From contig CAVUAI010000033.1 in the NCBI GenBank assembly GCA_963739385.1, positions 31,953 through 95,952 on the forward strand: DNA of 64,000 nt. Direction: 5' to 3'. The position numbers were made by a program, and so were the translations under genes. The DNA is from VAZQ01 sp963739385 (GTDB lineage Bacteria; Pseudomonadota; Alphaproteobacteria; Rhizobiales; Xanthobacteraceae). The notes beneath the pieces were generated by a model, which did no database searches, had not been told where the DNA came from, and saw only the letters and a list, made by a program, of their open reading frames with translations. Positions 47,977 to 57,607 of the stretch are shown here, piece after piece (position 1 is the stretch's first letter; every line of letters starts with the position of its first letter).

Positions 47977-49173
47977 GGGCGCCTGCGCGGCCCCAGCTTC
48001 CGGCCAGCGTGCTCGATGTCTTTCTCGTGGCGGGCGAGGAATCAGGCGATCGAACTCGGCGCGGCGCTGATGCGGGCGCTGCGGGAGCGGACAAACGGGC
48101 AGGTTCGGTTTGCGGGAGTGGGCGGCCGCGAGATGGCCATGGAGGGGGTGGCAAGCCTCTACTCGATCGACGATCTCCCGATCATCGGATTCAGTGCGAT
48201 CCCGCGGCGCATCCCGAGGATCCTGCGACTGATGCGCTTCACCGCCAGGGAAGTGGTGGCAAGGCGACCCCATGTGCTCGTTGTCATCGACAGTCCGGGC
48301 TTCACCCGGGGGATTGCCCGCCGTGTGCGGGCTGCCGATCCAGCCATCGCCATCGTCGAGTATGTGTCGCCGTCGGTCTGGGCTTGGCGGCCCGGGCGGG
48401 CGCGGGTGATGCGGGCCTATATCGACCATATCCTGGCGCTGTTGCCGTTCGAGCCCGAGGTTCACCGGCGCCTTGGCGGTCCGCCATGCACCTATGTGGG
48501 CCATCCGCTCGCGGGGGAGGTGCACCATCTGCGCCCCAGCGCGCAGGAGGCCCGACGACGTCTCGACGCGCCGCCGCTGTTGCTGGTGTTGCCGGGAAGC
48601 CGGCTTGGTGAGATCGAACGACTGCTGGCCGTTTTCGCCGACACGGTTGCGCTGGTCGGGCAGCGCGTCGGTTCGCTCGAGGTTGTCGTGCCGACAGTTC
48701 CACATCTCGCAGAGCCGATCCGCGCGGCCACGCAGTCATGGCTCTTCCGGCCGCGCGTCGTGGTCGAGGCCGCGGAGAAGCAGGCGATGTTCCGCGTCGC
48801 CCGGGCGGCGCTCGCGAAGTCCGGCACAGTGACGCTGGAGCTTGCGATCGCAGGGGTGCCCACTGTCGGCGCCTACCGGGTATCCTGGCTGGAAGCGGTG
48901 GTGGGGCGTCGGCTGATCAAGGTCCCGTCCGTGATCTTGGCTAACCTGGTGCTGGGCGAGAACGTGGTGCCGGAATTCATCCAGGAGGCTTGCACCGCGG
49001 AGAACCTGGCTGCCGCTTTGCTCCCGCTGTTCGGCGACACGCCACAACGGAGGCGTCAAATCGAGGCGTTTTCCCGGCTCGACGGGATCATGGAGATCGG
49101 ATCGAGCGCGCCCGCCTTGCGTGCCGCCGACATCGTGCTCGACGCCGCCCGCCGCGCTCCGCCGTCACGATGA
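47973..49173 (+). CDS. lpxB: Lipid-A-disaccharide synthase, reading frame broken by one extra base
   Basis: Joins lipid X and UDP-diacylglucosamine to the lipid A disaccharide. The N-terminus is in the frame starting at ATG 47973 (overlapping lpxI in ATGA): SVLDVFLVAGEESGD. From 48054 onward the protein continues in the next frame: LGAALMRALRERTNG, through FAGVGGREMAMEG, PHVLVVIDSPGFTRG and YVSPSVWAWRPGRA to the C-terminus. One extra base in 48051-48054 explains this and would restore the family motif SGDxLGAALMRAL in a ~399-residue protein. Probably a sequence error, since everything else is intact. Confidence 0.93.
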
Positions 49174-49254
49174 GTAACGGAGTCATCCTTCGCTCACGCG
49201 CAGGGCGATCAGGTGGCGCGCCCGCTCATGGAGTCTGCGAATGCCGGCGGGTGA

Positions 49255-50565
49255 TCATCTCCGGCGCGAGATCGGCACGTAGTCACGCTGCGTGGCGCCG
49301 GTATAGAGCTGGCGCGGGCGTCCGATCTTCTGGTGCGGATCCTCGATCATTTCCTTCCATTGGGAAATCCAGCCGACCGTGCGCGCGACGGCGAATAGCA
49401 CGGTGAACATCGTGGTCGGGAAACCCATCGCCTTGAGCGTGATGCCCGAATAGAAGTCGATGTTGGGATAGAGCTTTTTCTCGATGAAATATTCGTCGTG
49501 CAGTGCGATCCGCTCGAGCTCGAGCGCAACGTCGAGCAACGGATCGTCCTTGATTCCCATCTCGCTCAGCACTTCGTGGCAGGTCTTCTGCATGATCTTC
49601 GCGCGCGGATCGTAGTTCTTGTAGACCCGGTGACCGAAACCCATCAGGCGGAAGCTGTCGTTCTTGTCCTTGGCGCGTCGGATATATTCCGGGATGCGTT
49701 CGGGCTTGCCGATCTCGCGCAGCATGTTGAGCGCGGCCTCGTTGGCGCCGCCATGGGCGGGACCCCAGAGGCAGGCGCATCCGGCGGCGATGCAGGCGAA
49801 AGGATTGGCGCCGGAGGAGCCCGCGAGCCTCACCGTCGAGGTCGAAGCATTCTGCTCGTGGTCGGCGTGCAGGATGAAAATGCGATCCATCGCGCGCGCG
49901 AGCACCGCGTTGGGCTTGAACTCCTCGCACGGCACGGCAAAGCACATGCGCAGGAAGTTGGTGGCGTAGTCGAGCTCGTTCTTGGGGTAGATGAACGGCT
50001 GTCCAATCGAATACTTGTAGGCCATCGCCGCGATGGTCGGCATTTTGGCGATCATGCGGATTGAGGCAATCATCCGCTGGGTCGGATCGGAGATATCGGT
50101 GGAGTCGTGATAGAACGCCGAGAGCGCTCCCACGCAGCCGGTCATCACGGCCATCGGATGCGCGTCGCGCCGGAAGCCCTGGTAGAACCGGCTCATCTGC
50201 TCGTGCACCATGGTGTGATGGGTGACACGGTTGTCGAAGTCGGCCTTCTGGGCGGCGGTGGGCAGCTCGCCGTAGAGCAGCAGGTAGCAGGTCTCAAGGA
50301 AGTCGCCATGCTCCGCGAGCTGCTCGATCGGGTAGCCGCGATAAAGCAGGATGCCCTCGTCGCCGTCGATATAGGTGATCTTGGACTCGCAGCTTCCGGT
50401 CGAGGTGTAGCCGGGGTCGTAGGTGAACATCCCGGTCTCGGCGTAGAACTTGCCGATGTCGATGACGGAAGGCCCGATGGTTCCCTCGTAGATCGGGAAT
50501 GCGTTCTCCCTGTCACCGACGACAAACTTGCCGGATTTGATGTTGGCGCCGGTCTTCGCATCCAT
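49255..50565 (-). CDS. gltA: Citrate synthase
   Basis: Type II citrate synthase catalysing entry of acetyl-CoA into the citric acid cycle. The 436-residue protein shows GPAHGGANEAALNMLREIG and RLMGFGHRVYKNYDPRAKIM, which hold catalytic histidines, plus an N-terminal regulatory beta-domain (ENAFPIYEGTIGPSVIDIGK). It is convergent with lpxB and lies downstream of gltX on the same strand, with 244 bases between. Confidence 0.97.
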   Translation of the reverse strand: MDAKTGANIKSGKFVVGDRENAFPIYEGTIGPSVIDIGKFYAETGMFTYDPGYTSTGSCESKITYIDGDEGILLYRGYPIEQLAEHGDFLETCYLLLYGELPTAAQKADFDNRVTHHTMVHEQMSRFYQGFRRDAHPMAVMTGCVGALSAFYHDSTDISDPTQRMIASIRMIAKMPTIAAMAYKYSIGQPFIYPKNELDYATNFLRMCFAVPCEEFKPNAVLARAMDRIFILHADHEQNASTSTVRLAGSSGANPFACIAAGCACLWGPAHGGANEAALNMLREIGKPERIPEYIRRAKDKNDSFRLMGFGHRVYKNYDPRAKIMQKTCHEVLSEMGIKDDPLLDVALELERIALHDEYFIEKKLYPNIDFYSGITLKAMGFPTTMFTVLFAVARTVGWISQWKEMIEDPHQKIGRPRQLYTGATQRDYVPISRRR

Positions 50566-50809
50566 GGTTTAGCCCTCGGTTGTGTCGCCCGGGTAGACCG
50601 CGCTCCAGGCTGGAGCCGGACTTGTGTCGCTGCTTCATACGCCCGCGGGAGAGGCCGCTTTTTGCGTAGCCCATCCAAGTGTGCACTGCAAGATGGCGCA
50701 CACTGGCGACGTCGCCGTGCCCGATTACCTAATCATCACCACGCCCGGCGGCCAGAGCGCCCCGGTCAGCAGGGCACGTAACCGGAGGTGGTTCCGGCAG
50801 CGAAAGGGT

Positions 50810-52249
50810 CTAGGCTTTGGCGCCGTCCGACGCGACCACGTCGCGCAGTCGGCCCAGACTTTCGTTCTTTCCCAACACGGCGAGCACGTCGAAAATCGGA
50901 GGCGAGGTGGTGCGTCCGGTCAGCGCGGCGCGCAGGGGCTGGGCTACGGTTCCGAGCTTGATCCCCATGCGCTCGGCGAAGGCACGCACCGCCTGCTCGG
51001 TCGCATCGGCGCTCCACTCCTCGACGGCGTCGAGCTCCTGCGACAGACCGTTCAGTAGCAGGCGGGCTTCAGTCGTGAGCAGGCCTGTCGCCTTGTCGTC
51101 GAGCGTGATCGGCCGGTCGGCGACGATGAAGCGCGCGCCGTCCACCAGCTCGACCAGGGTCTTCGCGCGTTCCTTCAGGCCGCCCATGGCGGCCAACAGC
51201 TTCGTGCGTGCGTCAGGCGTAAGCTTGGCGGCGAGTTCGCTTCCGCCGGCGATATGCGGAAGCACCCTCTCGACTTGCGCCAGGAGGTCGGCATCCGTCG
51301 TGTTGCGCATATAGTGGCCGTTGAGGCTTTCAAGCTTTGCAAAATCGAAGCGCGCGGGCGAACGCCCAATCTGCGGCAGATCAAACGCCGAGATCATCTC
51401 AGCTGAGGAGAAGAGTTCCTGGTCGCCGTGGCTCCATCCCAGCCTCACCAGATAATTACGCATGGCCGCGGGCAGATAGCCCATTGCCCGATACGCATCG
51501 ACGCCGAGGGCACCATGCCGCTTGGAGAGCTTGGAGCCGTCGGGCCCATGAATGAGCGGAATATGCGCCATGACCGGCACCCGCCAATCGAGGGCATCAT
51601 AGATCTGGCTCTGGCGGGCAGCGTTGGTGAGGTGGTCGTCACCGCGAATGACGTGGGTCACCTCCATATCGTGGTCGTCGACCACAACCGCGAGCATGTA
51701 GGTCGGCGTCCCGTCCGAGCGCAATAGAACGAGATCATCGAGATTCTCGTTCTGCCATACTACCCGTCCCTGGACCTGATCCTCGATCACGGTCTCGCCG
51801 GTCAGGGGTGCCTTGAGCCGGATGACGGGCTTGACCCCGGGCGGAGCTTCGGAGGGATCGCGGTTGCGCCAGCGCCCGTCGTAGAGCTTCGCGCGTCCTT
51901 CGCTCCGTGCTTTCTCACGCATCCCGGTCAGCTCCTCGGGCGACGCATAGCAGTGATACGCGCGTCCCGCCGCCAGCAGTGCTTCGGCGACTTGGCGATG
52001 CCGCTGTGAGCGCGAGAACTGGTAGACGGTCTCACCGTCCCAATCCAGACCGAGCCAGGAGAGCCCATCGAGGATGGCGTCGATCGCCGCTTGCGTCGAG
52101 CGCTCGCGGTCGGTGTCTTCGATCCGCAACAGCATCTTGCCGCCTCGCCCGCGGGCGTAGAGCCAGTTGAACAGCGCAGTTCGCGCCCCGCCAATGTGAA
52201 GGAAGCCCGTGGGGGAAGGCGCAAAACGCGTGACGACGGTCTCGGTCAT
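50810..52249 (-). CDS. gltX: Glutamyl-tRNA synthetase
   Basis: Class I synthetase charging tRNA-Glu. The 479-residue protein has the HIGH motif in FAPSPTGFLHIGGARTALF and the KMSKS-type motif in GSKLSKRHGALG. Because a GlnRS gene is encoded next to it on the other strand, this GluRS may be discriminating and not charge tRNA-Gln; that is an inference. gltX and glnS are divergent with 277 bases between the starts, probably holding both promoters. Confidence 0.96.
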   Translation of the reverse strand: MTETVVTRFAPSPTGFLHIGGARTALFNWLYARGRGGKMLLRIEDTDRERSTQAAIDAILDGLSWLGLDWDGETVYQFSRSQRHRQVAEALLAAGRAYHCYASPEELTGMREKARSEGRAKLYDGRWRNRDPSEAPPGVKPVIRLKAPLTGETVIEDQVQGRVVWQNENLDDLVLLRSDGTPTYMLAVVVDDHDMEVTHVIRGDDHLTNAARQSQIYDALDWRVPVMAHIPLIHGPDGSKLSKRHGALGVDAYRAMGYLPAAMRNYLVRLGWSHGDQELFSSAEMISAFDLPQIGRSPARFDFAKLESLNGHYMRNTTDADLLAQVERVLPHIAGGSELAAKLTPDARTKLLAAMGGLKERAKTLVELVDGARFIVADRPITLDDKATGLLTTEARLLLNGLSQELDAVEEWSADATEQAVRAFAERMGIKLGTVAQPLRAALTGRTTSPPIFDVLAVLGKNESLGRLRDVVASDGAKA

Positions 52250-52526
52250 GTCGGGTGAAGGTTGCAGCCGGTGGTCGAAGTGCGTGTATCACAGAATGAG
52301 GGAAAGCGATCAAAGGTTTCACGCCAGCCGCTCGCTCCGGGGCCCTGGCGGGCGCAGGCCGCTCGCGCTCCTGCCCGGCGAGGCGTCGGGCGGCCAGCGC
52401 CCTTGGCGCACCGCCGCAGATTTGGTAGGCCCCGCCATCGCGTGAGCACAGCACTCGACGCCGCCGGTCGCCGCTTTCGGCGGTCAAGCGTCGCGCGCGA
52501 CGGACATCGATGGCGGATATGGAAAC

Positions 52527-54218
52527 ATGACAGTGAGCGAAGCAGCGGTCGCGGAGGGGGGACGCGATTTCATCCGCGAGATCATCCGGGCTGACCTCGA
52601 CGCCAGGCGGCACGCGACGGTGGTGACACGCTTTCCGCCGGAGCCGAACGGTTACCTGCATATCGGCCACGCCAAAGCGATCTGTCTCAATTTCGGCGTG
52701 GCGCAGGAATTCGGCGGGCGCTGCCACCTGCGTTTCGACGATACCAATCCGGCAAAAGAAGAGCAGGAATACATCGACGCCATCAAGCGCGATGTGCACT
52801 GGCTTGGCTTCGACTGGGGGAGCCACCTTTATCACGCCTCCGATTACTTCGAGCAGCTCTACCTTTGGGCGGAAGATCTGATCCGTGCCGGCAAGGCCTA
52901 TGTCGACGACCAGTCGCAGGACGAGATCCGGGCGAGCCGGGGCACGCTGACCGAGCCGGGACGCAACAGTCCGTGGCGCGATCGGACTGCGGAGGAAAAC
53001 CTCGATCTCTTCCGGCGCATGCGGGCAGGCGAATTCCCCAACGGAGCGCGGGTGCTGCGGGCGAAGATCGATATGGCCTCAGGCAACATCAATATGCGTG
53101 ATCCGGTCCTCTACCGCATCCTGAATGCGCCGCATCCGCGGACCGGCACGGCCTGGAAAATCTACCCGAGCTATGACTTCGCTCATGGCCAGTCCGACGC
53201 CATCGAACACATCAGCCATTCCCTCTGCACGCTCGAATTCGAGGACCATCGACCCTTGTACGACTGGTTTCTCGAAAACCTTCCGGTGCCGTCCAGGCCA
53301 CGGCAATACGAGTTCGCTCGCCTCAACATCTCCTATACCGTGCTGTCCAAGCGTGTCCTGACCGAGCTGGTGCGCGGCGGCCATGTGGAAGGCTGGGACG
53401 ACCCGCGCATGCCCACGCTCGCCGGCCTGCGCCGGCGCGGAGTTCCGCCCGTCGCGATCCGCGACTTCGTCAAGCGGATCGGCGTGGCCAAGGCCAACAG
53501 CATCGTCGATGTCGCCATGCTCGACTTTTCAGTGCGCGAGGCCCTGAACAAAACGGCGCTGCGGCGTATGGCGGTGCTGCGACCGCTGAAGGTCGTCATC
53601 GAGAACTATCCCGAAGGCCGGTTCGAGGAACTGGAAGCCGTCAATCATCCCGACGACCCGACCGCGGGCACGCGGCGCATCCGCTTCGGACGCGAGCTCT
53701 ATGTGGAACGTGACGACTTCATGGAGAGCCCGCCGAAGAAATTCTACCGGCTGTCGCCCGGACGCGAGGTGCGGCTGCGCTATGCCTACTTCATCACCTG
53801 CCGCGAGGTGGTGAAGGATGCCGGCGGAGAGGTCGTCGAACTGCGTTGCACATACGATCCACAGACGCGCGGCGGCAACGCCCCGGACGGTCGCAAGGTG
53901 CAGGCCACGCTGCACTGGGTCGGCGCTGCCGACGCGGTCTCGGCCGAGGTTCGGCTCTACAATCAGCTCTTTCTGCGGCCCGATCCGAACGCCGGCGATT
54001 TTGCGGGGGATCTCAATCCCAATTCGCTCGAGGTCCTCACCGACTGCAAGTTCGAGCCCGCGGTCGTCGCCGCCAATGCCGAGGATGCCGTCCAGTTCGA
54101 GCGCCAGGGTTATTTTTTCCGCGATCCGGATTCGACGCCGGGACGCCTCGTGTTCAATCGCACCGTCGGCCTGCGCGACACCTGGGCCAAGATTTCGGGC
54201 GAGGGGATGAAGCGCTGA
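52527..54218 (+). CDS. glnS: Glutaminyl-tRNA synthetase
   Basis: Class I synthetase that charges tRNA-Gln directly. 563 residues; HIGH motif in RFPPEPNGYLHIGHAKAICL, KMSKS-type motif in SYTVLSKRVLTELV, then two C-terminal beta-barrel anticodon-binding domains. Many alphaproteobacteria lack GlnRS and use GatCAB, but Bradyrhizobium-type genomes have it. It lies between gltX and the comEC remnant. The coding sequence is intact. Confidence 0.96.
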   Translation: MTVSEAAVAEGGRDFIREIIRADLDARRHATVVTRFPPEPNGYLHIGHAKAICLNFGVAQEFGGRCHLRFDDTNPAKEEQEYIDAIKRDVHWLGFDWGSHLYHASDYFEQLYLWAEDLIRAGKAYVDDQSQDEIRASRGTLTEPGRNSPWRDRTAEENLDLFRRMRAGEFPNGARVLRAKIDMASGNINMRDPVLYRILNAPHPRTGTAWKIYPSYDFAHGQSDAIEHISHSLCTLEFEDHRPLYDWFLENLPVPSRPRQYEFARLNISYTVLSKRVLTELVRGGHVEGWDDPRMPTLAGLRRRGVPPVAIRDFVKRIGVAKANSIVDVAMLDFSVREALNKTALRRMAVLRPLKVVIENYPEGRFEELEAVNHPDDPTAGTRRIRFGRELYVERDDFMESPPKKFYRLSPGREVRLRYAYFITCREVVKDAGGEVVELRCTYDPQTRGGNAPDGRKVQATLHWVGAADAVSAEVRLYNQLFLRPDPNAGDFAGDLNPNSLEVLTDCKFEPAVVAANAEDAVQFERQGYFFRDPDSTPGRLVFNRTVGLRDTWAKISGEGMKR

Positions 54219-54368
54219 GCCGGCGGATTGTGGACGCCGGCCGCCGGGGCGGTGTCTGCGGTCGGCCGCTCGTGTAATATGGCTTGAGGCGTCATGGGCG
54301 CGCCTGCGCTCTGACGCCGATGGGCATCGGATTCCGGCCCGCGCTGAACGCGCTCTGGGGGCTGCGCG

Positions 54369-55284
54369 ATGGTCGAGCAGGGCAGGTCGCGCGGACGAGC
54401 TGAAACCTGGCGCCCTCGGGCTGTCGCCGGCAGGCCTGTTGTAGCGTGGCCCGATGCACTTGCCGGGCTTTCACGTCGCTTCGCGCAGCGGCTTCGCCAG
54501 TGGGTAACAGCCGAGGTCAGTCCCGGTCGCCTGGTACCCTGGCTCGCAATCGCATTCGGCGCCGGGATCGTCGTTTTATTTCGCGGTCGACCGGGAGCCG
54601 GAGCTGTGGGCGGCGTTGCTCGTGCCGGTCGCGGGGCTTGTCGCGGCCATTCTGGCACGTCACCGGCCCGTTGCTTTCCCCGTCGCCCTGGGCTGCGCCA
54701 CCATGGCGGCTGGATTTGCGACCGCCACCATCAAAACGGCCATCATCGCCCACCCGGTGCTGTCCACGACGGTATGGAACGTCGACATCGCGGGTTTTGT
54801 GGAGAAGCGGGAAGAGCGCGAGCGCTCCGACCGCATCGTGGTGCGGGTTGAACGCATTGCCGGTCCGCGCCTCAACGAGACGCTTGAACGCGTGCGGGTA
54901 TCGGTGCGCAAAGGCACCGCGCCGGCGGTCGGCAGTTTCGTTGAATTCAAGGCGCGGCTTTCTCCGCCGCCCGAACCCTTGCGCCCGGGCGGCTATGACT
55001 TCGCGCGCGACATGTACTTCCAGGGGCTGGGCGCATCAGGATTTGTGCTCGGGCGCATCAGAACCGCCGAGCCGCCGCACGCGCCAAGCTTAAGGCTGCG
55101 CTACGCCGTGGTGGTCGACGGCATCCGCGAGGCGATCGACGGACGCATCCGCGCGATCCTGCCCGGCGATCAAGGCGCCATTGCATCTGCGCTGATCACG
55201 GGCAAGCGGGATGCCATTTCGACACCAGTGAACGAGGCAATGTACGTCTCAGGCCTTGCGCATGTGCTCTCGATCTCCGGCTAG
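54369..55284 (+). pseudogene. comEC: comEC N-terminal fragment (frameshifted and truncated by element insertion)
   Basis: ComEC/Rec2 is the membrane channel for DNA uptake. Only the N-terminal part is here: first membrane helices, the OB-like domain (VWNVDIAGFVEKREERERSD, VGSFVEFKARLSPPPEPLRP) and the start of the competence domain up to YVSGLAHVLSISG, where a TAG ends the frame at the junction with foreign DNA. The motif normally continues YHMA. There is also an internal frame change: the first ~70 codons (VEQGRSRGRAETW... GIVV) are one frame off from the rest, explained by one extra T in the TTTT at 54574-54577. The remaining ~two thirds must lie beyond the element, outside the window. Confidence 0.88.
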
Positions 55285-55301
55285 CATATCAGCTCACGTG
55301 C

Positions 55302-55461
55302 GCTTCCCGCATGAAAACGCAAGAGACCGCAATAGGCCTTGTTTTTCTGCCAGATAACTCGTGGACAGCACGTGTACGATTAGGGCAGGAGAGGGCATCG
55401 AAGGAGCACGGAGGTGCTTCCCATATGCTTCCCGATACAGCACGTGCAAAGATGGGAAGCA
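55302..55461. repeat. Repeated GCTTCCC motifs upstream of the integrase (attachment-site arm sites?)
   Basis: Four copies of a TGCTTCCCRTA-like motif lie between the comEC junction and the integrase start: GCTTCCC at 55302-55308, TGCTTCCCATA at 55415-55425, TGCTTCCCGATA immediately after at 55426-55437, and one inverted copy GATGGGAAGCA at 55451-55461. Spacing and position fit arm-type integrase binding sites flanking an att core. CAGCACGTG also recurs nearby (around 55368 and 55438). Which bases form the crossover core is not visible without the other junction. Confidence 0.6.
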
Positions 55462-55472
55462 GGCGAGGGGCC

Positions 55473-56662
55473 ATGAAACTCACGAAGGACACGGTGGCTG
55501 CGCTGGCCCTCCCGGCCGGCAAGGCCGACCACATCGAATGGGATGACATGCTGCCTGGATTTGGCGTTCGCCTGCGCGGCAACGGTAAGAGCTGGGTGGT
55601 GCCAATATCGGGCACGGCACCCAACAGCGACGCGAGAGCCTGGGAGACGTCCGTAAGGTCGCTCTGGAGGATGCCCGCAAGATCGCCCGCCAGCGCTTCG
55701 CCCAGGTTGAACTGGGTGTCGATCCCGCCGCAGAACGGGAGCGAGCCAACGCCGCCGCATTGACCCTCGGGGTAGTCATCCCTCGCTACCTGGCGGCCAA
55801 GCAGGACCTGCTCCGGCCGAACTCCTACAATGCCGCCAAGCGATATCTGGAACAGCACTGGAAGCCGCTGCACGGCCGCCCGCTCGAAGCCATCAAGCGC
55901 GCCGATGTGGCGGCCCGGCTGCAGGAGACGACCAAGGCATATGGGCGGACGTCGGCAGCCCGCGGGCGCGATAACCTATCCGCCCTGTATTCGTGGGCGA
56001 TGAAAGAGGGGCTATGCGAAGCCAACCCGGTCCTCGCCACCAACGATCCGACCGAGGGAATGCAGGCTCGCGATCGCGTCCTTAACGATGACGAGATACG
56101 CGCCATCTGGAATGCATGCGAGGACGACGATTCCGGTCGCATCGTCAAGCTGCTGCTGCTGACCGGCTGCCGGCGCGAGGAAATCGGCGCGCTCAAATGG
56201 AGCGAGGTCGATCTCGACACCAGCCTGATGACAATCCCCGGCACGCGCACGAAGAACCACCGGACGCTAGAGCTGACATTGCCCGAGGTCGCGATCGATA
56301 TCCTGCGATCGGTGCCGCGCCAGGACGATCGGGACTTTGTTTTCGGCCGTTTTGGCGGAGCTTTCAGCGGGTGGTCCGCCCTCAAGCTTCGCCTCGACAG
56401 TCGGATCGTCATGGCCACCGGCAAGCCGCTCGCACCATGGCGCCTGCATGATCTGCGGCGCACCATGCGCACGGGACTTAGCAAGATCGGCGTGCGGCCG
56501 CACATCGCCGAGCTGGTCATCAATCACGTCAAAGGTGGCGTCGAGGCGATCTACGATCGCCACAGTATCAGCGCGAAATCAAGGCCGCGCTCGCACTGTG
56601 GGCGAGCACGTGCTGGCGCTGTCGAGGGGGGCGAAAGCAAGCTCGTGTCCCGGCACGCCTGA
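55473..56662 (+). pseudogene. Tyrosine recombinase/integrase, multiply frameshifted
   Basis: Site-specific recombinase that presumably inserted the element. Start MKLTKDTVAALALPAGKAD with the usual DUF4102-like arm-binding domain (WDDMLPGFGVRLRGNGKSW). The frame then breaks: about two extra bases near 55602-55615 shift it to the frame encoding ESLGDVRKVALEDARKIARQ and the catalytic domain (TGCRREEIGALKW with the first catalytic Arg, HDLRRTMRTGLSKIG with the His-x-x-Arg box, AIYDRHS with the catalytic Tyr). After the Tyr three single-base losses within ~90 bases scatter YQREIKAALALWA, EHVLAL and VEGGESKLVSRHA over three frames. About five indels in 1.2 kb, against none in the intact element genes downstream, means genuine decay. 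Confidence 0.85.
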
Positions 56663-56722
56663 CAATGAAACGGCCGGAGCAGCGGTGCCACGCCCTGACC
56701 ACGAACGCGGTGAGGCGTCGCG

Positions 56723-57060
56723 ATGGCTAAGCTTACCCCGAAAACATATCCGAGCGCGACTCGACCGGCCAATCGAGGCCAGCGGGCTGCGGATATGAAG
56801 CGGCGGCAGAGGCGGACCGTCCTGGCTATGTGCTGTCCGCACTCACCTGCTGCGCAACGCGGCCGTCCCCGCGACGAAGATATTCCGCCGGACGATGCGT
56901 TGGCTTCCATGGTGGCGAAGATCGGGCCGCGGATTGCGAACGCGCCGTCATAAACGTTCAGGTTCGCGCCGAAGGCCGGCGATGAGCTCACGGCAGTTGA
57001 GCACTTTGTTGATAGGAGGACGAACGACCGGGCATCATCCAAATGCGAAGTGGCCGCCAA
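56723..57060 (+). pseudogene. Remnant of a second DUF3987 gene
   Basis: One frame reads DEDIPPDDALASMVAKIGP and RIANAP, then a TAA, then TFRFAPKAGDELTAVEHFVD in the same frame. This closely parallels the intact DUF3987 protein at 59528-61039 (GEDIPPDESLDAITANIGPR, then FKFAPDADEELRIVERFVE). It is thus a diverged C-terminal fragment of a related gene with a nonsense codon. The first codons (MAKLTPKTYPSATRPANRGQ) look more like an integrase N-terminus, so the debris is a composite. Confidence 0.7.
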
Positions 57061-57487
57061 ACTTGCCGGTTCGTGCGGACTGCGCCGGAGCGAAATCGAC
57101 CGCGAGCGGAGCAGTGGACGATACCTCCCAACGCGAACGAAGAACCATCGTCGACACTTTCTGCCGTCACCACCAGCAGCGATGCGCATTATCGGCGATG
57201 CGCCGCAGCGCCTCGATCGGGCCAGCTATTCGGCGATCGGGCGGCGCCGGGCTTCACCATGTGGGGACGAGCGAAGAACGAGCTGGAGCGCGACTCGCCG
57301 AAAGGTTAGGCCGTGGACGTATCACGATTTGCGGCGGGCGGCGGCAACCAAAATGGGGGACGTCGGGATCGAGCCGACATTGGTCGAGCAGGCGCTCAAC
57401 CACATCAGCGGATCACAAGGGCGATGTCGCCGGCATCTACAATCGCTACGCCATGAGCGTGAGGCAAGCGCCGCGTTGACGCTGTAG
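57061..57487 (+). pseudogene. Remnant of a second tyrosine integrase
   Basis: Fragments of an integrase catalytic domain, different in sequence from the first: CGLRRSEIDRE, PTRTKNHRRH, PWTYHDLRRAAATKMGDVG with the His-x-x-Arg box, and ALNHISG followed in another frame by HKGDVAGIYNRYA with the catalytic Tyr and AALTL. At least two frame changes and loss of the central section mark it as dead. It joins directly to the DUF3987 remnant, so a deletion has fused two older element parts. Confidence 0.75.
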
Positions 57488-57512
57488 GTCGGATCACCTC
57501 ATGTCGATCGTT

Positions 57513-57565
57513 TTGTAGAAACCATCAACAGTAATCCCACATCAACACCAGATAGGTTTCTACAA
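57513..57565. repeat. Perfect 11-bp inverted repeat in AT-rich regulatory gap
   Basis: TTGTAGAAACC (57513-57523) and GGTTTCTACAA (57555-57565) are perfect inverted copies separated by 31 bases. They lie in the AT-rich gap before the HTH gene, about 45 bases upstream of a candidate promoter. They could be an operator pair or binding sites for an excisionase-type protein. No T-run follows, so it is not a classic terminator. Confidence 0.65.
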
Positions 57566-57607
57566 GCAGTCTATTTAGCAGTTTCTTTACTCGACCCTTA
57601 CTAAGCC

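Noticed and set aside
55260..55310. tRNA gene as attachment site
   Set aside because: I looked for tRNA features at the comEC junction and found none; the crossed gene is comEC.
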